A stretch of DNA of 23,086 nt. Origin: REEB85 sp018971455. Lineage in GTDB: Bacteria > Pseudomonadota > Alphaproteobacteria > Acetobacterales > Acetobacteraceae. Location of the stretch: positions 1 to 23,086 of the forward strand of contig JAGWNT010000065.1 of assembly GCA_028871195.1 (NCBI GenBank), given 5' to 3'. This document shows, piece by piece, positions 13,882 to 22,529 of the stretch. The notes under the pieces were generated by a model. That model did no database searches, was not told the DNA's origin, and worked only from the letters and a program-made list of their open reading frames with translations. The position numbers were made by a program, and so were the translations under genes. How positions within the stretch are numbered: position 1 is the stretch's first letter; every line of letters starts with the position of its first letter.

Positions 13882-13910
13882 AGCTTAGGTAGCAGGCGGG
13901 CGCCGCGCAA
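13882..13910 (-). promoter_or_regulatory. Candidate kdsB-pheA promoter
   Basis: On the minus strand TTGCGC (13910-13905) and TAAGCT (13887-13882) are 17 bases apart, with a start predicted near 13875 and a leader of about 54 bases to kdsB. That start lies at the -10 box of the opposing cycM promoter candidate, so the two could interfere. Confidence 0.32.
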
Positions 13911-13955
13911 CGTGGCGACTCCGGCAATGGAAATTCGCGCGGGAGAGTGCGGCGT

Positions 13956-14498
13956 ATGGACAGCATGGAGGTCAACAAGGCGGCGGCCGCGGTTCTGGTG
14001 GCGGGCATCGTCTTCATGGTGGCGAGCCTGATCAGCGACAATCTGGTCAAGCCCGTGGAGCTGAAGACCAGCGCCATCAAGATCGAGGGTGTCGGTGCGC
14101 CGGCCGCAGCACCGGCGGCCGCCAAGCCCGTCGCCCTGCCGCCGATCGGGCCCTTCCTGGCCAAGGCCAGCGCCGCCGCCGGCGAGGCCGACGTGAAGAA
14201 GCTGTGCGCCGCCTGCCACACCTTCAACGAGGGGGGCCATGCCGGCGTCGGGCCGAATCTCTACGGCGTCGTCGGCGGGCCGCACGCGCATATGCAGGGC
14301 TTCAACTACTCCGACGCGATCAAGGGCAAGAAGGGCGACTGGACCTTCGATGCGCTGAACGAATGGCTGCACAGCCCGAGCACCTATGCGCCCGGCACGC
14401 GCATGGGCTTTGCCGGCATCAGCAGCGAGAAGGAGCGGGCGGACGTCATCGCCTATCTGAACAGCAACTCGGCCAAGCCGCTGCCGCTGCCGAAGTAG
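13956..14498 (+). CDS. cycM: Membrane-anchored c-type cytochrome, CycM-like
   Basis: The 180-residue protein has an uncleaved N-terminal anchor (about 9-27, AAAAVLVAGIVFMVASLI), an Ala/Pro-rich tether (about 47-66) and a class I cytochrome c domain in the periplasm. The haem is attached by CAACH (Cys84, Cys87, His88), and Met150 in YAPGTRMGFAGI is the probable sixth ligand. GVGPNLYGVVGG and KKGDWTFDALNEWLHSP fit CycM/cytochrome c552-type electron carriers that link the bc1 complex to a terminal oxidase. The ATG at 13956 has GGGAGAG 8 bases upstream; a GTG at 13947 lies inside that site and is less likely. hisN starts 4 bases after the stop. Confidence 0.93.
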   Translation: MDSMEVNKAAAAVLVAGIVFMVASLISDNLVKPVELKTSAIKIEGVGAPAAAPAAAKPVALPPIGPFLAKASAAAGEADVKKLCAACHTFNEGGHAGVGPNLYGVVGGPHAHMQGFNYSDAIKGKKGDWTFDALNEWLHSPSTYAPGTRMGFAGISSEKERADVIAYLNSNSAKPLPLPK

Positions 14499-14502
14499 GC
14501 GG

Positions 14503-15303
14503 GTGAGCGGCATTTCCCCGGCGCTCGATTTCGACGCGCTGGCGGCGGCCGCGGCGGCGGCGGCCGACGTCGCGGGGGCGGTGATCCGGCCGTTCTTCCG
14601 CAGCGGCCTGGGCGCGGATCTGAAGGGCGATGCGAGCCCGGTCACGGTGGCCGACCGCACCGCCGAGCAGGCGATGCGCGCGGTGCTGGCCGGGCGGTTT
14701 CCCGGGCACGGCATTCTCGGCGAGGAGTTCGGGCTGGACCGCGCGGGCGCCGGGCTGCGCTGGGTGCTCGACCCGATCGACGGCACCCGCGCCTTCCTCA
14801 CCGGCCGGCCGGTCTTCGGCACGCTGGTGGCGCTGCTGGCCGATGGCGTGCCGGTGCTCGGACTGATCGACCAGCCGGTGACCGGCGAGCGCTGGATCGG
14901 CATCGCCGGGCGCAGGACCGTCTTTCGCGGGACGATGGGGGGCGTGAGCGGCACCCGCGCCTGCCCGCGCCTCGATGGCGCCGAGCTGTCGCTGACGACG
15001 GACGAGATGTTCGATGCCGCCGATGCCGCGCAGTGGCGCCAGCTGCGCGCGGCGGTGCGGCGCACCAGCTTCGGCGGCGATTGCTACGCCTATGGCCTGC
15101 TCGCGCTCGGGCAGATCGACATCGTGGCCGAGGCGACCATGAAGGTGTGGGACTGGGCGGCGCTGGTGCCGGTGGTGGAGGGAGCCGGCGGGCGGCTGAC
15201 CGACTGGCACGGACGGGTGCTGACCGCCGACAGCGACGGGCATACGCTGGCGGTGGGCGACCCGGCGCTGCTGGCGCCCGCGGTCGATCTGCTGACCGCT
15301 TGA
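14503..15303 (+). CDS. hisN: Histidinol-phosphatase, inositol-monophosphatase type
   Basis: This Mg-dependent phosphatase of 266 residues carries the IMPase motifs: DASPVTVADRTAEQAM (43-58), ILGEEFG (71-77), WVLDPIDGTRAFLTGRPVFG with metal ligands Asp90 and Asp93, and VWDWAALVPVVEGAGG with Asp217. RAFLTGRPVFGTLVAL is typical of the HisN branch, which removes phosphate from histidinol phosphate in histidine synthesis; a general inositol phosphatase or CysQ role is less likely. It starts with GTG at 14503, only 4 bases beyond cycM, so translation is probably coupled. The yejA gene follows after 55 bases. Confidence 0.93.
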   Translation: MSGISPALDFDALAAAAAAAADVAGAVIRPFFRSGLGADLKGDASPVTVADRTAEQAMRAVLAGRFPGHGILGEEFGLDRAGAGLRWVLDPIDGTRAFLTGRPVFGTLVALLADGVPVLGLIDQPVTGERWIGIAGRRTVFRGTMGGVSGTRACPRLDGAELSLTTDEMFDAADAAQWRQLRAAVRRTSFGGDCYAYGLLALGQIDIVAEATMKVWDWAALVPVVEGAGGRLTDWHGRVLTADSDGHTLAVGDPALLAPAVDLLTA

Positions 15304-15358
15304 CCGCTGCCCCCGCGGCGTGGCCCCTATCGACCGGGACACCAAGGGGAGACGCCCG

Positions 15359-17182
15359 ATGCGGGCCTTCGCTGCATTGATTCTGCTGCTGGCCGGGATC
15401 GGCGCCGCGCGGGCGCAGCCGGCGGCCAGCCACAGCTACGGCTTGTCGCTGCTCGGCAGCCTCGCCCTGCCGGCCGGTTTCACCCATTTTCCCTATGTGA
15501 ACCCCGACGCGCCGAAGGGCGGCGAGGTGACGCTGTCGGCGGTCGGCACATTCGACAGCTTCAACCCGTTCATCCTGCGCGGCACCGCGGCGGGCGATGT
15601 GAGCCGGGTGTGGGACACGCTGTTGCAGCGCAATGCCGACGAGGCGGGGGCTGCCTACGGGCATCTCGCCGAAAGCGTCGATATCGCGGCCGACCGCATG
15701 TGGGTGGCGTTCAATCTTTCCCCGCGGGCGCATTTCAACGACGGCACGCCGGTCACCGCCGAGGACGTTGCCTGGACGTTCGAGACGCTGCGCAAGGAGG
15801 GCCGGCCATTCTACCGGCTGTACTATGCCGGCGTCGCCAGCGTGGAGGTGGCGGGTCCGCTGCGCGTGGTGTTCCATTTCAAGACCGCCGCCAATCGCGA
15901 GTTGCCCTCCATCCTCGGCGAGATGCCGGTGCTGCCGGAGCATTGGTGGAAGGGCCGCGATTTCAGCCGCCCGCTGACCGACCCGCCGCTCGGCTCGGGC
16001 CCCTATCGCGTCGGCCATTTCGAGTTCGGCCGCACCATCGCGCTCGACCGTGTGAAGAACTGGTGGGCGCGCGACCTGCCGACCGGGCGGGGCCTGGCCA
16101 ATTTCGATGTGCGCCGCACCGAGTATTTCCGCGATTCCACCGTCGCCTTCGAGGCGTTCAAGGCCGGGCAGGTCGATTTCCGCGAAGAGAACATCGCCAA
16201 GGAATGGGCCACCGCCTACGATTTTCCGGCGGTGCGGCGCGGCCTGGTGAAGAAGGAATTGCTGCGCCAGCATCTGCCGACCGGCATGCAGGGCTTCGGC
16301 ATGAACACCCGCCGCCCGCTTTTCGCCGATGTGCGGGTGCGCCATGCGCTGGCGCTGGCCTTCGATTTCGAATGGGCCAACCGCAACCTCTTCTACGGCG
16401 CCTATACGCGCACCGAGAGCTATTTCAGCAACAGCACGCTGGCCTCCTCCGGCGTGCCGCAGGGTGCCGAGCTCGATCTCCTGGCGCAGTATCGCGCGCA
16501 GCTTCCCCCGGCCCTGTTCACCGAGCCGTTCAAGCTGCCGGTCACCGATGGCAGCGGCAACAACCGCCCGGAACTGATGGCGGCGCTGAAGCTGCTGGAG
16601 CAGGCGGGCTGGACGGTGCGGCACCGCCGGCTCGTCAATGCCGCAGGCCAGCCGTTCAGCTTCGAGATCCTGCTCGCCCAGCCGGCCTTCGAGCGGGTCG
16701 CCCTGCCCTATGTGCAGTCGCTCGCCCGGCTCGGCATCGCGGCGCATGTGCGCACGGTTGATCCAGCGCAATACCAGCGGCTGATGGACAGCTATGATTT
16801 CGACATGACCGTGGTCGGCATCGGGCAATCCGAAAGCCCGGGCAACGAGCAGACCGGGGATTGGAGCTGCGCGGCCGCCAAACAGACGGGCGGGGACAAT
16901 CTGATGGGGGTGTGCAACCCGGTGATCGATGCGCTGGTCGGCGATGTGGTGCATGCGCCGGATCGCGCGCACCTGCTCGCCGCCACCCACGCCCTCGACC
17001 GCGTGCTGCTGTGGAACTGGTATGTGGTTCCGCAATGGTATTTTCCCGATGTGCGCGTGGCCTACTGGGACCGTTTCGGCCGGCCGCCGGGCGAGGTGCG
17101 GCCGGGGCTGGTGTTCGATGCCTGGTGGGTGGACAAGGCCCGCGCCGCCGCGGTGGACAAAGCCCGCCACAACGGCGACTGA
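15359..17182 (+). CDS. yejA: Peptide ABC transporter periplasmic binding protein YejA
   Basis: This 607-residue extracytoplasmic binding protein of the SBP_bac_5 family has a signal peptide (MRAFAALILLLAGIGAARA, cleaved near residue 19). YejA-type features include YVNPDAPKGGEVTLSAVGTF, FNPFILRGTAA near the start, a mid-protein GSGPYRV, and YFSNSTLASSGVPQGAEL where bound peptide chains are seen in the family. In enterobacteria, Brucella and Sinorhizobium, YejABEF takes up peptides including microcin C and host antimicrobial peptides. The ATG at 15359 follows AAGGGGAG (15344-15351) and gives a clean signal peptide; the frame stays open 13 residues further upstream. yejB follows 13 bases later. 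Confidence 0.94.
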   Translation: MRAFAALILLLAGIGAARAQPAASHSYGLSLLGSLALPAGFTHFPYVNPDAPKGGEVTLSAVGTFDSFNPFILRGTAAGDVSRVWDTLLQRNADEAGAAYGHLAESVDIAADRMWVAFNLSPRAHFNDGTPVTAEDVAWTFETLRKEGRPFYRLYYAGVASVEVAGPLRVVFHFKTAANRELPSILGEMPVLPEHWWKGRDFSRPLTDPPLGSGPYRVGHFEFGRTIALDRVKNWWARDLPTGRGLANFDVRRTEYFRDSTVAFEAFKAGQVDFREENIAKEWATAYDFPAVRRGLVKKELLRQHLPTGMQGFGMNTRRPLFADVRVRHALALAFDFEWANRNLFYGAYTRTESYFSNSTLASSGVPQGAELDLLAQYRAQLPPALFTEPFKLPVTDGSGNNRPELMAALKLLEQAGWTVRHRRLVNAAGQPFSFEILLAQPAFERVALPYVQSLARLGIAAHVRTVDPAQYQRLMDSYDFDMTVVGIGQSESPGNEQTGDWSCAAAKQTGGDNLMGVCNPVIDALVGDVVHAPDRAHLLAATHALDRVLLWNWYVVPQWYFPDVRVAYWDRFGRPPGEVRPGLVFDAWWVDKARAAAVDKARHNGD

Positions 17183-17195
17183 CGGGAGCGCGAGA

Positions 17196-18269
17196 TTGGC
17201 CGCCTATCTCGTCCGCCGCCTGCTGCTGGTGATCCCGACGCTGTTCGGCATCATCGCCATCAATTTCGTCGTCGTGCAGTTCGCGCCGGGCGGGCCGGTG
17301 GAGCAGATGATCGCCGAGCTGAAGGGGCACGGGCAGGTGGGCGGGCGCATCTCGGGCCAGGGGGCGGCCGAGGCGATGGGCGGGGATGCGGCGCTGTATC
17401 GCGGGGCGCGCGGGCTCGATCCGCATGTGGTGGCCGACATCAAGCGCATGTTCGGCTTCGACAAGCCGGCACCGGTGCGCTTCGCGCACATGCTGCGCGA
17501 TTATCTGCGCTTCGATTTCGGCCGCAGCTTCTTCCGCGACCGCTCGGTGATCGGGCTGATCCTGCAGAAGATGCCGGTCTCGGTCTCGCTCGGGCTGTGG
17601 TCCACGCTGCTGGTCTATTTCGTGTCCATCCCGCTCGGCATCGCCAAGGCGGTGCGCGACGGCAGCCGCTTCGACGTCGCCACCAGTGCGGCGGTGCTGG
17701 TGGGCTACGCGGTGCCGGGCTTCCTGCTCGCCATTCTGCTGGTGGTTCTGTTCGCCGGCGGCAGCTTCGTGCAGTGGTTCCCGCTGCGCGGCCTGACCAG
17801 CATGGATTCGGCGCATTGGAGCTTCGCCGCCCGCGCCGGGGATTATCTGTGGCACATGGTGCTGCCGACCATCGCCATGGTGGTCGGCGGCTTCGCCAGC
17901 CTGACCATGCTGACCAAGAACTGCTTCCTGGAGGAAATCCGCAAGCAGTATGTGGTGACGGCTCGCGCCAAGGGTGCGAGCGAGACGCGCATCCTCTACC
18001 GCCACGTTTTCCGCAACGCGATGCTGCTGATCATTGCCGGGTTTCCGGCCGCCTTCATCAGCATCCTGTTCTCCTCGGCCCTGCTGGTGGAGATCATCTT
18101 CTCGCTGGACGGGCTGGGGCTGCTCGGCTTCAACGCCGCCATCCAGCGCGACTATCCGGTGATGTTCGGCACGCTCTACATCTTCACTCTGCTCGGCTTG
18201 CTGATGCAGATCGTCGGCGACGTGATGTACACCATCGTCGATCCGCGCATCGATTTCGAGGCCAGGTGA
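17196..18269 (+). CDS. yejB: Peptide ABC transporter permease YejB
   Basis: The 357-residue inner-membrane permease begins AAYLVRRLLLVIPTLFGIIA, the standard first segment of this family, and has about six membrane segments. The ATPase-contacting EAA loop is visible as EEIRKQYVVTARAKGASETRILYRHVFRNA (spanning about 17932-18020). The soluble loop after the first segment, containing LKGHGQVGGRISGQG and RMFGFDKPAPVRFAHMLRDY, marks it as YejB and not DppB. The start is TTG at 17196, with GGGAG (17184-17188) 7 bases upstream; no ATG or GTG lies in frame between the yejA stop and the first membrane segment. It forms a heterodimeric channel with YejE. Confidence 0.95.
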   Translation: MAAYLVRRLLLVIPTLFGIIAINFVVVQFAPGGPVEQMIAELKGHGQVGGRISGQGAAEAMGGDAALYRGARGLDPHVVADIKRMFGFDKPAPVRFAHMLRDYLRFDFGRSFFRDRSVIGLILQKMPVSVSLGLWSTLLVYFVSIPLGIAKAVRDGSRFDVATSAAVLVGYAVPGFLLAILLVVLFAGGSFVQWFPLRGLTSMDSAHWSFAARAGDYLWHMVLPTIAMVVGGFASLTMLTKNCFLEEIRKQYVVTARAKGASETRILYRHVFRNAMLLIIAGFPAAFISILFSSALLVEIIFSLDGLGLLGFNAAIQRDYPVMFGTLYIFTLLGLLMQIVGDVMYTIVDPRIDFEAR

Positions 18270-18271
18270 GC

Positions 18272-19300
18272 ATGCGCCTCTCGCCGCTCACCAGGCGCCG
18301 GCTGGCGGTGTTCCGCGCGCACCGGCGCGGCTTCTGGTCATTGTGGATCTTTCTCGTTCTGTTCGGCCTGACGCTGTTCGCCGAATTCATCGCCAATGAC
18401 CGCCCGCTGGTCATTCGCTTCGACGGCCACTGGTATTTTCCGGTGGTGCAGGACATCAGCGAGGACCGCTTCGGGGCGGATTTCATGCCGACCGAGGCAG
18501 ATTATTCGGACCCCGCCCTGCAGGCGGCGATCCGGGCGAAGGGATGGATGGTGTGGCCCGCGGTGCCATTCCATTACGACACCGTGGTGAACCGCCTGCC
18601 GGTGCCGGCCCCCGCACCGCCGAGTTGGCGCAACCTGCTGGGGACCGACGATCAGGCGCGCGACGTGCTGGCGCGCGTCATCTACGGCTTCCGGCTTTCG
18701 GTGCTGTTCGGTTTCACGCTGACCCTCATCTCCTCGATGATCGGGGTGGCCGCCGGCGCCATACAGGGGTTCCGCGGCGGGCTGACCGACCTGCTGTTCC
18801 AGCGCTTCATCGAGATCTGGTCCGGCATGCCGCAGCTCTACCTGCTGATCATCCTCGCCAGCATCATCACGCCGAGCTTCTGGGTGCTGCTGGTCTTTCT
18901 GCTGCTGTTCAGCTGGATGAACCTCACCGGCGTGGTGCGCGCGGAGTTCCTGCGCGGGCGCAATCTGGAATATGTCCGCGCCGCCAAGGCGCTCGGCGTG
19001 TCGGACATCGCGGTGATGTGGCGCCATATCCTGCCCAACGCGATGGTGGCCACGCTGACCTTCCTGCCCTTCACCCTGTCGGGCTCGGTGACCATTCTGG
19101 CGAGTCTCGATTTCCTCGGCTTCGGCCTGCCGCCCGGCTCGCCCTCGCTGGGCGAGCTGGTCAACCAGGGCAAGGACAATTTGCAGGCGCCGTGGCTCGG
19201 CATTACCGCCTTCGTCGTGCTGGGCGGATTGCTGACGTTGCTGATCTTTATCGGCGAGGCGGTGCGCGACGCGTTCGATCCGCGCAAGGCGGGACGATGA
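18272..19300 (+). CDS. yejE: Peptide ABC transporter permease YejE
   Basis: This 342-residue permease has an N-terminal membrane segment (LWIFLVLFGLTLFAEFI). A long periplasmic loop follows, typical of YejE (DRPLVIRFDGHWYFPVV through NRLPVPAPAPPSWRNLLG, then TDDQARDVLARVIYGFR). The EAA loop RGRNLEYVRAAKALGVSDIA and the ending EAVRDAFDPRK match the DppC/YejE type. The ATG at 18272 has AGGTGAG directly before it; a GTG at 18266 that overlaps the yejB stop is a possible alternative start. Its stop overlaps the yejF start as ATGA, so all four yej genes form one tight operon. Confidence 0.95.
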   Translation: MRLSPLTRRRLAVFRAHRRGFWSLWIFLVLFGLTLFAEFIANDRPLVIRFDGHWYFPVVQDISEDRFGADFMPTEADYSDPALQAAIRAKGWMVWPAVPFHYDTVVNRLPVPAPAPPSWRNLLGTDDQARDVLARVIYGFRLSVLFGFTLTLISSMIGVAAGAIQGFRGGLTDLLFQRFIEIWSGMPQLYLLIILASIITPSFWVLLVFLLLFSWMNLTGVVRAEFLRGRNLEYVRAAKALGVSDIAVMWRHILPNAMVATLTFLPFTLSGSVTILASLDFLGFGLPPGSPSLGELVNQGKDNLQAPWLGITAFVVLGGLLTLLIFIGEAVRDAFDPRKAGR

Positions 19301-20901
19301 GCCTGCTCGCGGTTGCCGATCTCTCCGTCGCCTTCGGCGCCCAGCGCGTGGTGGATGGCGTGTCCTTCACCCTCGAGCGGGGCGAGACGCTGGCGCTGGT
19401 CGGCGAGAGCGGCTCCGGCAAATCGATGACGGCGCTGTCGGTGTTGCAATTGCTGCCGCCGGGGGCGGTCTGCGCGGGGCGGGTGACGCTGGACGGGCAG
19501 GAGGTTCTCGGCGCCGGTCCGCGGGCGTTGCGCCGGCTGCGCGGCGGCGTCGCCGGCATGGTGTTCCAGGAGCCGATGACCAGCCTCAATCCGCTCGGGC
19601 GGATCGGGGGGCAGGTGATCGAGGCGATCCAGCTGCACCGCCGCTGCCCGCCCGCCGAGGCCCGCGCGCAGGCGATCGCCCTGCTCGCCGAGGTGGGGTT
19701 CGCCGATGCCGAGGGCCGTTTCGAGGCGTTTCCCCACCAGCTTTCCGGCGGCCAGCGCCAGCGCGTGATGATCGCCATCGCGCTTGCCAACGACCCCGCC
19801 CTGCTGATCGCCGATGAGCCGACGACGGCGCTGGACGTCACCATCCAGGCGCAGATCCTCAAGCTTCTGGCGGCGGAAAAGGCGGCGCGCGGGCTCGCGC
19901 TGCTGCTCATCAGCCATGATCTCTCGATCGTCCGCCGCTATGCCGACCGGGTTTGCGTGATGCAGGGCGGGCGGGTGGTGGAGAGCGGGCCGGCGGGGGA
20001 GATCTTCGCCGCCCCCACCCATGCCTACACCCGTGCGCTGATCGCCGCCGAGCGCCAGGGGATGCCGTTGCCGGCGCCGGCCCCGGCGCCGCCGCTGGTC
20101 AGGGCGGAGCAGGTGAAGGTGCATTTCCCGATCCGTCGCGGCGTTCTGCGGCGGGTGGTCGGGCATGTGCGCGCGGTCGATGGCGTGTCGGTGCGGGTGC
20201 ATGCGGGGGAGACGGTGGGGCTGGTCGGCGAGAGCGGCTCCGGCAAGTCCACCATGGGGTATGCGCTGCTGCGCCTGGTGGCGGCGGAGGGGGAGATCCG
20301 CTTCGACGGTGCCGATCTGGCGGGGTTGGAGAAGCAGGCGCTGCGCCGGCTGCGCGGCGACATGCAGATCGTCTTCCAGGATCCGTTCGGCAGCCTCTCG
20401 CCGCGCCTGGCGGTGGGCGAGATCGTCGCCGAGGGGCTGGCGGTGCACGCGCCGGAGCTGGACCGCGCGGCGCGCGAGGCCGCGGTGGCGGCCGTGCTGG
20501 CGGAGGTCGGGCTCGACCCGTCCTGCGCCGGGCGGTATCCGCACGAATTCTCCGGCGGGCAGCGCCAGCGCATCGCCATTGCCCGCGCCATGGTGCTGAA
20601 GCCGCGCTTCGTCGTGCTCGACGAGCCGACCAGCGCGCTCGACATGTCGGTCCAGGCGCAGATCGTGGACCTGCTGCGCCGGCTGCAGCGCGATCATGGG
20701 CTGGGCTACCTGTTCATCAGCCACGATCTGCGGGTGGTGCGCGCACTCGCGCACCGGGTGGTGGTGATGCGCCACGGGCAGGTGGTGGAAGAGGGCCCGG
20801 CGGCGGCGATGTTCGCCGCCCCACAGGCCGATTATACCCGCGCCCTGATGGCGGCGGCCTTCAAGCTGGATGCCGATGAGATCGGCGCGGTGGCGGGATG
20901 A
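19297..20901 (+). CDS. yejF: Peptide ABC transporter dual ATPase YejF
   Basis: YejF (534 residues) carries two complete ABC ATPase domains in one chain and powers the YejB-YejE channel from the cytoplasm. Domain 1 (about 3-255) has Walker A GESGSGKS (36-43), Q-loop FQEP near 90, signature LSGGQRQR (149-156), Walker B LLIADEP (169-175) and switch His207. Domain 2 (about 267-520) has GESGSGKST (311-319), FQDP near 360, FSGGQRQR (418-425), VVLDEP (439-444) and His476. Both sites look catalytically complete. The APTHAYTRAL and APQADYTRAL ends match the oligopeptide ATPase tails. The ATG overlaps the yejE stop as ATGA. Confidence 0.96.
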   Translation: MSLLAVADLSVAFGAQRVVDGVSFTLERGETLALVGESGSGKSMTALSVLQLLPPGAVCAGRVTLDGQEVLGAGPRALRRLRGGVAGMVFQEPMTSLNPLGRIGGQVIEAIQLHRRCPPAEARAQAIALLAEVGFADAEGRFEAFPHQLSGGQRQRVMIAIALANDPALLIADEPTTALDVTIQAQILKLLAAEKAARGLALLLISHDLSIVRRYADRVCVMQGGRVVESGPAGEIFAAPTHAYTRALIAAERQGMPLPAPAPAPPLVRAEQVKVHFPIRRGVLRRVVGHVRAVDGVSVRVHAGETVGLVGESGSGKSTMGYALLRLVAAEGEIRFDGADLAGLEKQALRRLRGDMQIVFQDPFGSLSPRLAVGEIVAEGLAVHAPELDRAAREAAVAAVLAEVGLDPSCAGRYPHEFSGGQRQRIAIARAMVLKPRFVVLDEPTSALDMSVQAQIVDLLRRLQRDHGLGYLFISHDLRVVRALAHRVVVMRHGQVVEEGPAAAMFAAPQADYTRALMAAAFKLDADEIGAVAG

Positions 20902-20916
20902 TGGTGCCGGGCGGGC

Positions 20917-21852
20917 TCAGCGCCAGCGCAGGACGATGCCGGCGGCGGCCAGCATCAGGAGCATGCCGAACACCTCGAAGGGGCCCACCTGTTCGCCGAG
21001 GACGACCATGCCGAGCAGCACCGAGATGATCGGCGAGACGAAGGCGTAGCTGCCGGTGCGGCTGGCGCCCCAGTCGCGCATCAGGAAGAAATAGATGATG
21101 GTGGCGCCGAGCGAGCCGGGCAGCAGCAGGAACAGCCAGGCCGACCAGGCGGCAAACCCCCACTGGCCGGCGAGCGCGGTCCGCGCCCCCGGCTCGAAGG
21201 CCAGCGACAGCACCAGCAGAACGAGGCCGCCGATGAGATTCGTCGCGCCAGCCACGTCGGCCGGCGACAGGCTGCGCATCAGCGGGCGGGCCAGTACGGA
21301 GCCGAAGCTGTAGCACAGGCAGCCGACCACCACGCCGCCCGCGCCGAGCAGCTCGGAGGCCTGCAACTGCCCCGCCAGCGCCTTGCGGCCGAAGAGGAAC
21401 AGGATGCCGATGACGCCGAGCGCGATCGCCCCGGCCTGGGCGCGGCTGAAGCGCTCCTGCCCGAGGGCGACGCTGAAGCCGAGCAGGCTGATCGGCGTCA
21501 GCGCGGCGCTGATGACCGCGGCGAGCCCGCTATCGACGTAGCGCAGGCCGTAGAGCTGGATGGTGGCGTTCAGCGCGATCAGCAGCAGGGCGGCGGCGAG
21601 CAGGCGCGGCAGCGCGTGATGGGGAATGCGCAGCGGATGGCCCTGGGCGCGGCGCCAGAGCAGCAGCACGAGCCCGGCGGTGGCCCAGCGCGTGCCCGAG
21701 AAGAAGGCCGGCGGCACCGCGGCGACGCCGATCTTCATGGCGAGCCACGTGGTGCCCCAGACCAGGCACAGCACGGCAAACAGCAGCCGCTGGCGGGCGA
21801 GGGGGGAGAGCGGCGAAAGCGCCGGGCGGCGCAGGCTGGCGGCTAGGTCCAC
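20917..21852 (-). CDS. EamA-family (DMT) transporter
   Basis: The 311-residue protein has ten hydrophobic segments in two homologous halves. The first half opens with LLFAVLCLVWGTTWLAMKIG, the typical EamA start (WG-TW). Each half also has a mid-pattern GL-YVDSGLAAVISAALTPIS and SRTGSYAFVSPIISVLLGM. Members export amino acids or metabolites; the substrate is unknown here. The only start before the first membrane segment is the GTG at 21852, which overlaps the end of trpF by 10 bases, so it is probably translated from the pyrF-trpF message. It converges on yejF with a 15-base gap. Confidence 0.9.
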   Translation of the reverse strand: MDLAASLRRPALSPLSPLARQRLLFAVLCLVWGTTWLAMKIGVAAVPPAFFSGTRWATAGLVLLLWRRAQGHPLRIPHHALPRLLAAALLLIALNATIQLYGLRYVDSGLAAVISAALTPISLLGFSVALGQERFSRAQAGAIALGVIGILFLFGRKALAGQLQASELLGAGGVVVGCLCYSFGSVLARPLMRSLSPADVAGATNLIGGLVLLVLSLAFEPGARTALAGQWGFAAWSAWLFLLLPGSLGATIIYFFLMRDWGASRTGSYAFVSPIISVLLGMVVLGEQVGPFEVFGMLLMLAAAGIVLRWR

Positions 21853-22529
21853 GACCCGAAATTAGCCGCCCCGCCCGGTCCTGTCGCGCGATGCTCCGGC
21901 ATGGCAGCACCTCGCGCGGCGGCGATGAAGGCGTGGATCAGGGCCGGGTCCTTCACCCCGGGCGCGCGCTCGACGCCCGAGGAGACATCGACCGCCGGGG
22001 CGGCGGTGATGCGGATGGCCTCGGCGACGTTCGCCGCCGTCAATCCGCCGGCGAGCAGCCAGGGGCAGGGCGCGGTCCAGCCGGCGAGCAGCGACCAGTC
22101 GAAGCGCACCGCGTTGCCGCCCGGGCGGGTGGCGCCCGGCGGCGGCTTGGCCTCGACCAGCAGGGCATCGGCGCCGGCGCAGCTTGCCGGCAGGTCGGCG
22201 GTGGTGCTGACGCCGGCGGCGCGCCAGACCGGCAGGGCGAAGCGGGCGCGCAGGGCCGCGGCGCGATCGGGGGCGACGTAGAGCTGGAGGATGTCGAGCG
22301 GCACCGCGGCGAGGGTGTCGGCGATCGCGGCCTCGCTCGGGTTGACGAACAGGCCGACGAGGCGGGGAAGGGCGCCCCGCCTGCGGGCGGCGAGGGCGGC
22401 GGCCTGCGCCGGCGTGACGGCGCGGGGCGATGGCGGGAAGAAGTTCAGGCCGATGTAATCGGCGCCGCCATCGCATGCGGCGTCGAAGCCGGCGGCATCG
22501 TTCAGGCCGCAGATCTTGATCCGGGTCAT
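21843..22529 (-). CDS. trpF: Phosphoribosylanthranilate isomerase
   Basis: TrpF (228 residues) is a TIM-barrel enzyme performing the Amadori rearrangement of phosphoribosylanthranilate in tryptophan synthesis. Seen are KICGLND with catalytic Cys7, ADYIGLNFFPPSPRAV, GLFVNPS, the RPGGNAVRFDWSLL block, LLAGGLTAANVAEAI and the phosphate-binding VDVSSGVERAPGVKD. Two positions differ from the usual pattern: LQLHG reads LQLYV (81-85), and the catalytic acid expected at 'LLxD' is Glu126 (LLVEAK). The ATG at 22529 overlaps the pyrF stop as ATGA. The extra tail after FIAAARG (about 20 residues) overlaps the start of the EamA gene. Confidence 0.96.
   Translation of the reverse strand: MTRIKICGLNDAAGFDAACDGGADYIGLNFFPPSPRAVTPAQAAALAARRRGALPRLVGLFVNPSEAAIADTLAAVPLDILQLYVAPDRAAALRARFALPVWRAAGVSTTADLPASCAGADALLVEAKPPPGATRPGGNAVRFDWSLLAGWTAPCPWLLAGGLTAANVAEAIRITAAPAVDVSSGVERAPGVKDPALIHAFIAAARGAAMPEHRATGPGGAANFGSWT

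Noticed and set aside
14798..17170. Long minus-strand open frame of 790 codons opposite hisN and yejA
   Set aside because: It mirrors two well-recognised genes, is rich in Arg/His/Gly/Ala as expected from the antisense of GC-rich codons, and shows no family motif.
18838..20775. Minus-strand open frame of 645 codons opposite yejE and yejF
   Set aside because: Antisense shadow of the two yej genes, with His/Arg-rich composition and no recognisable domain.
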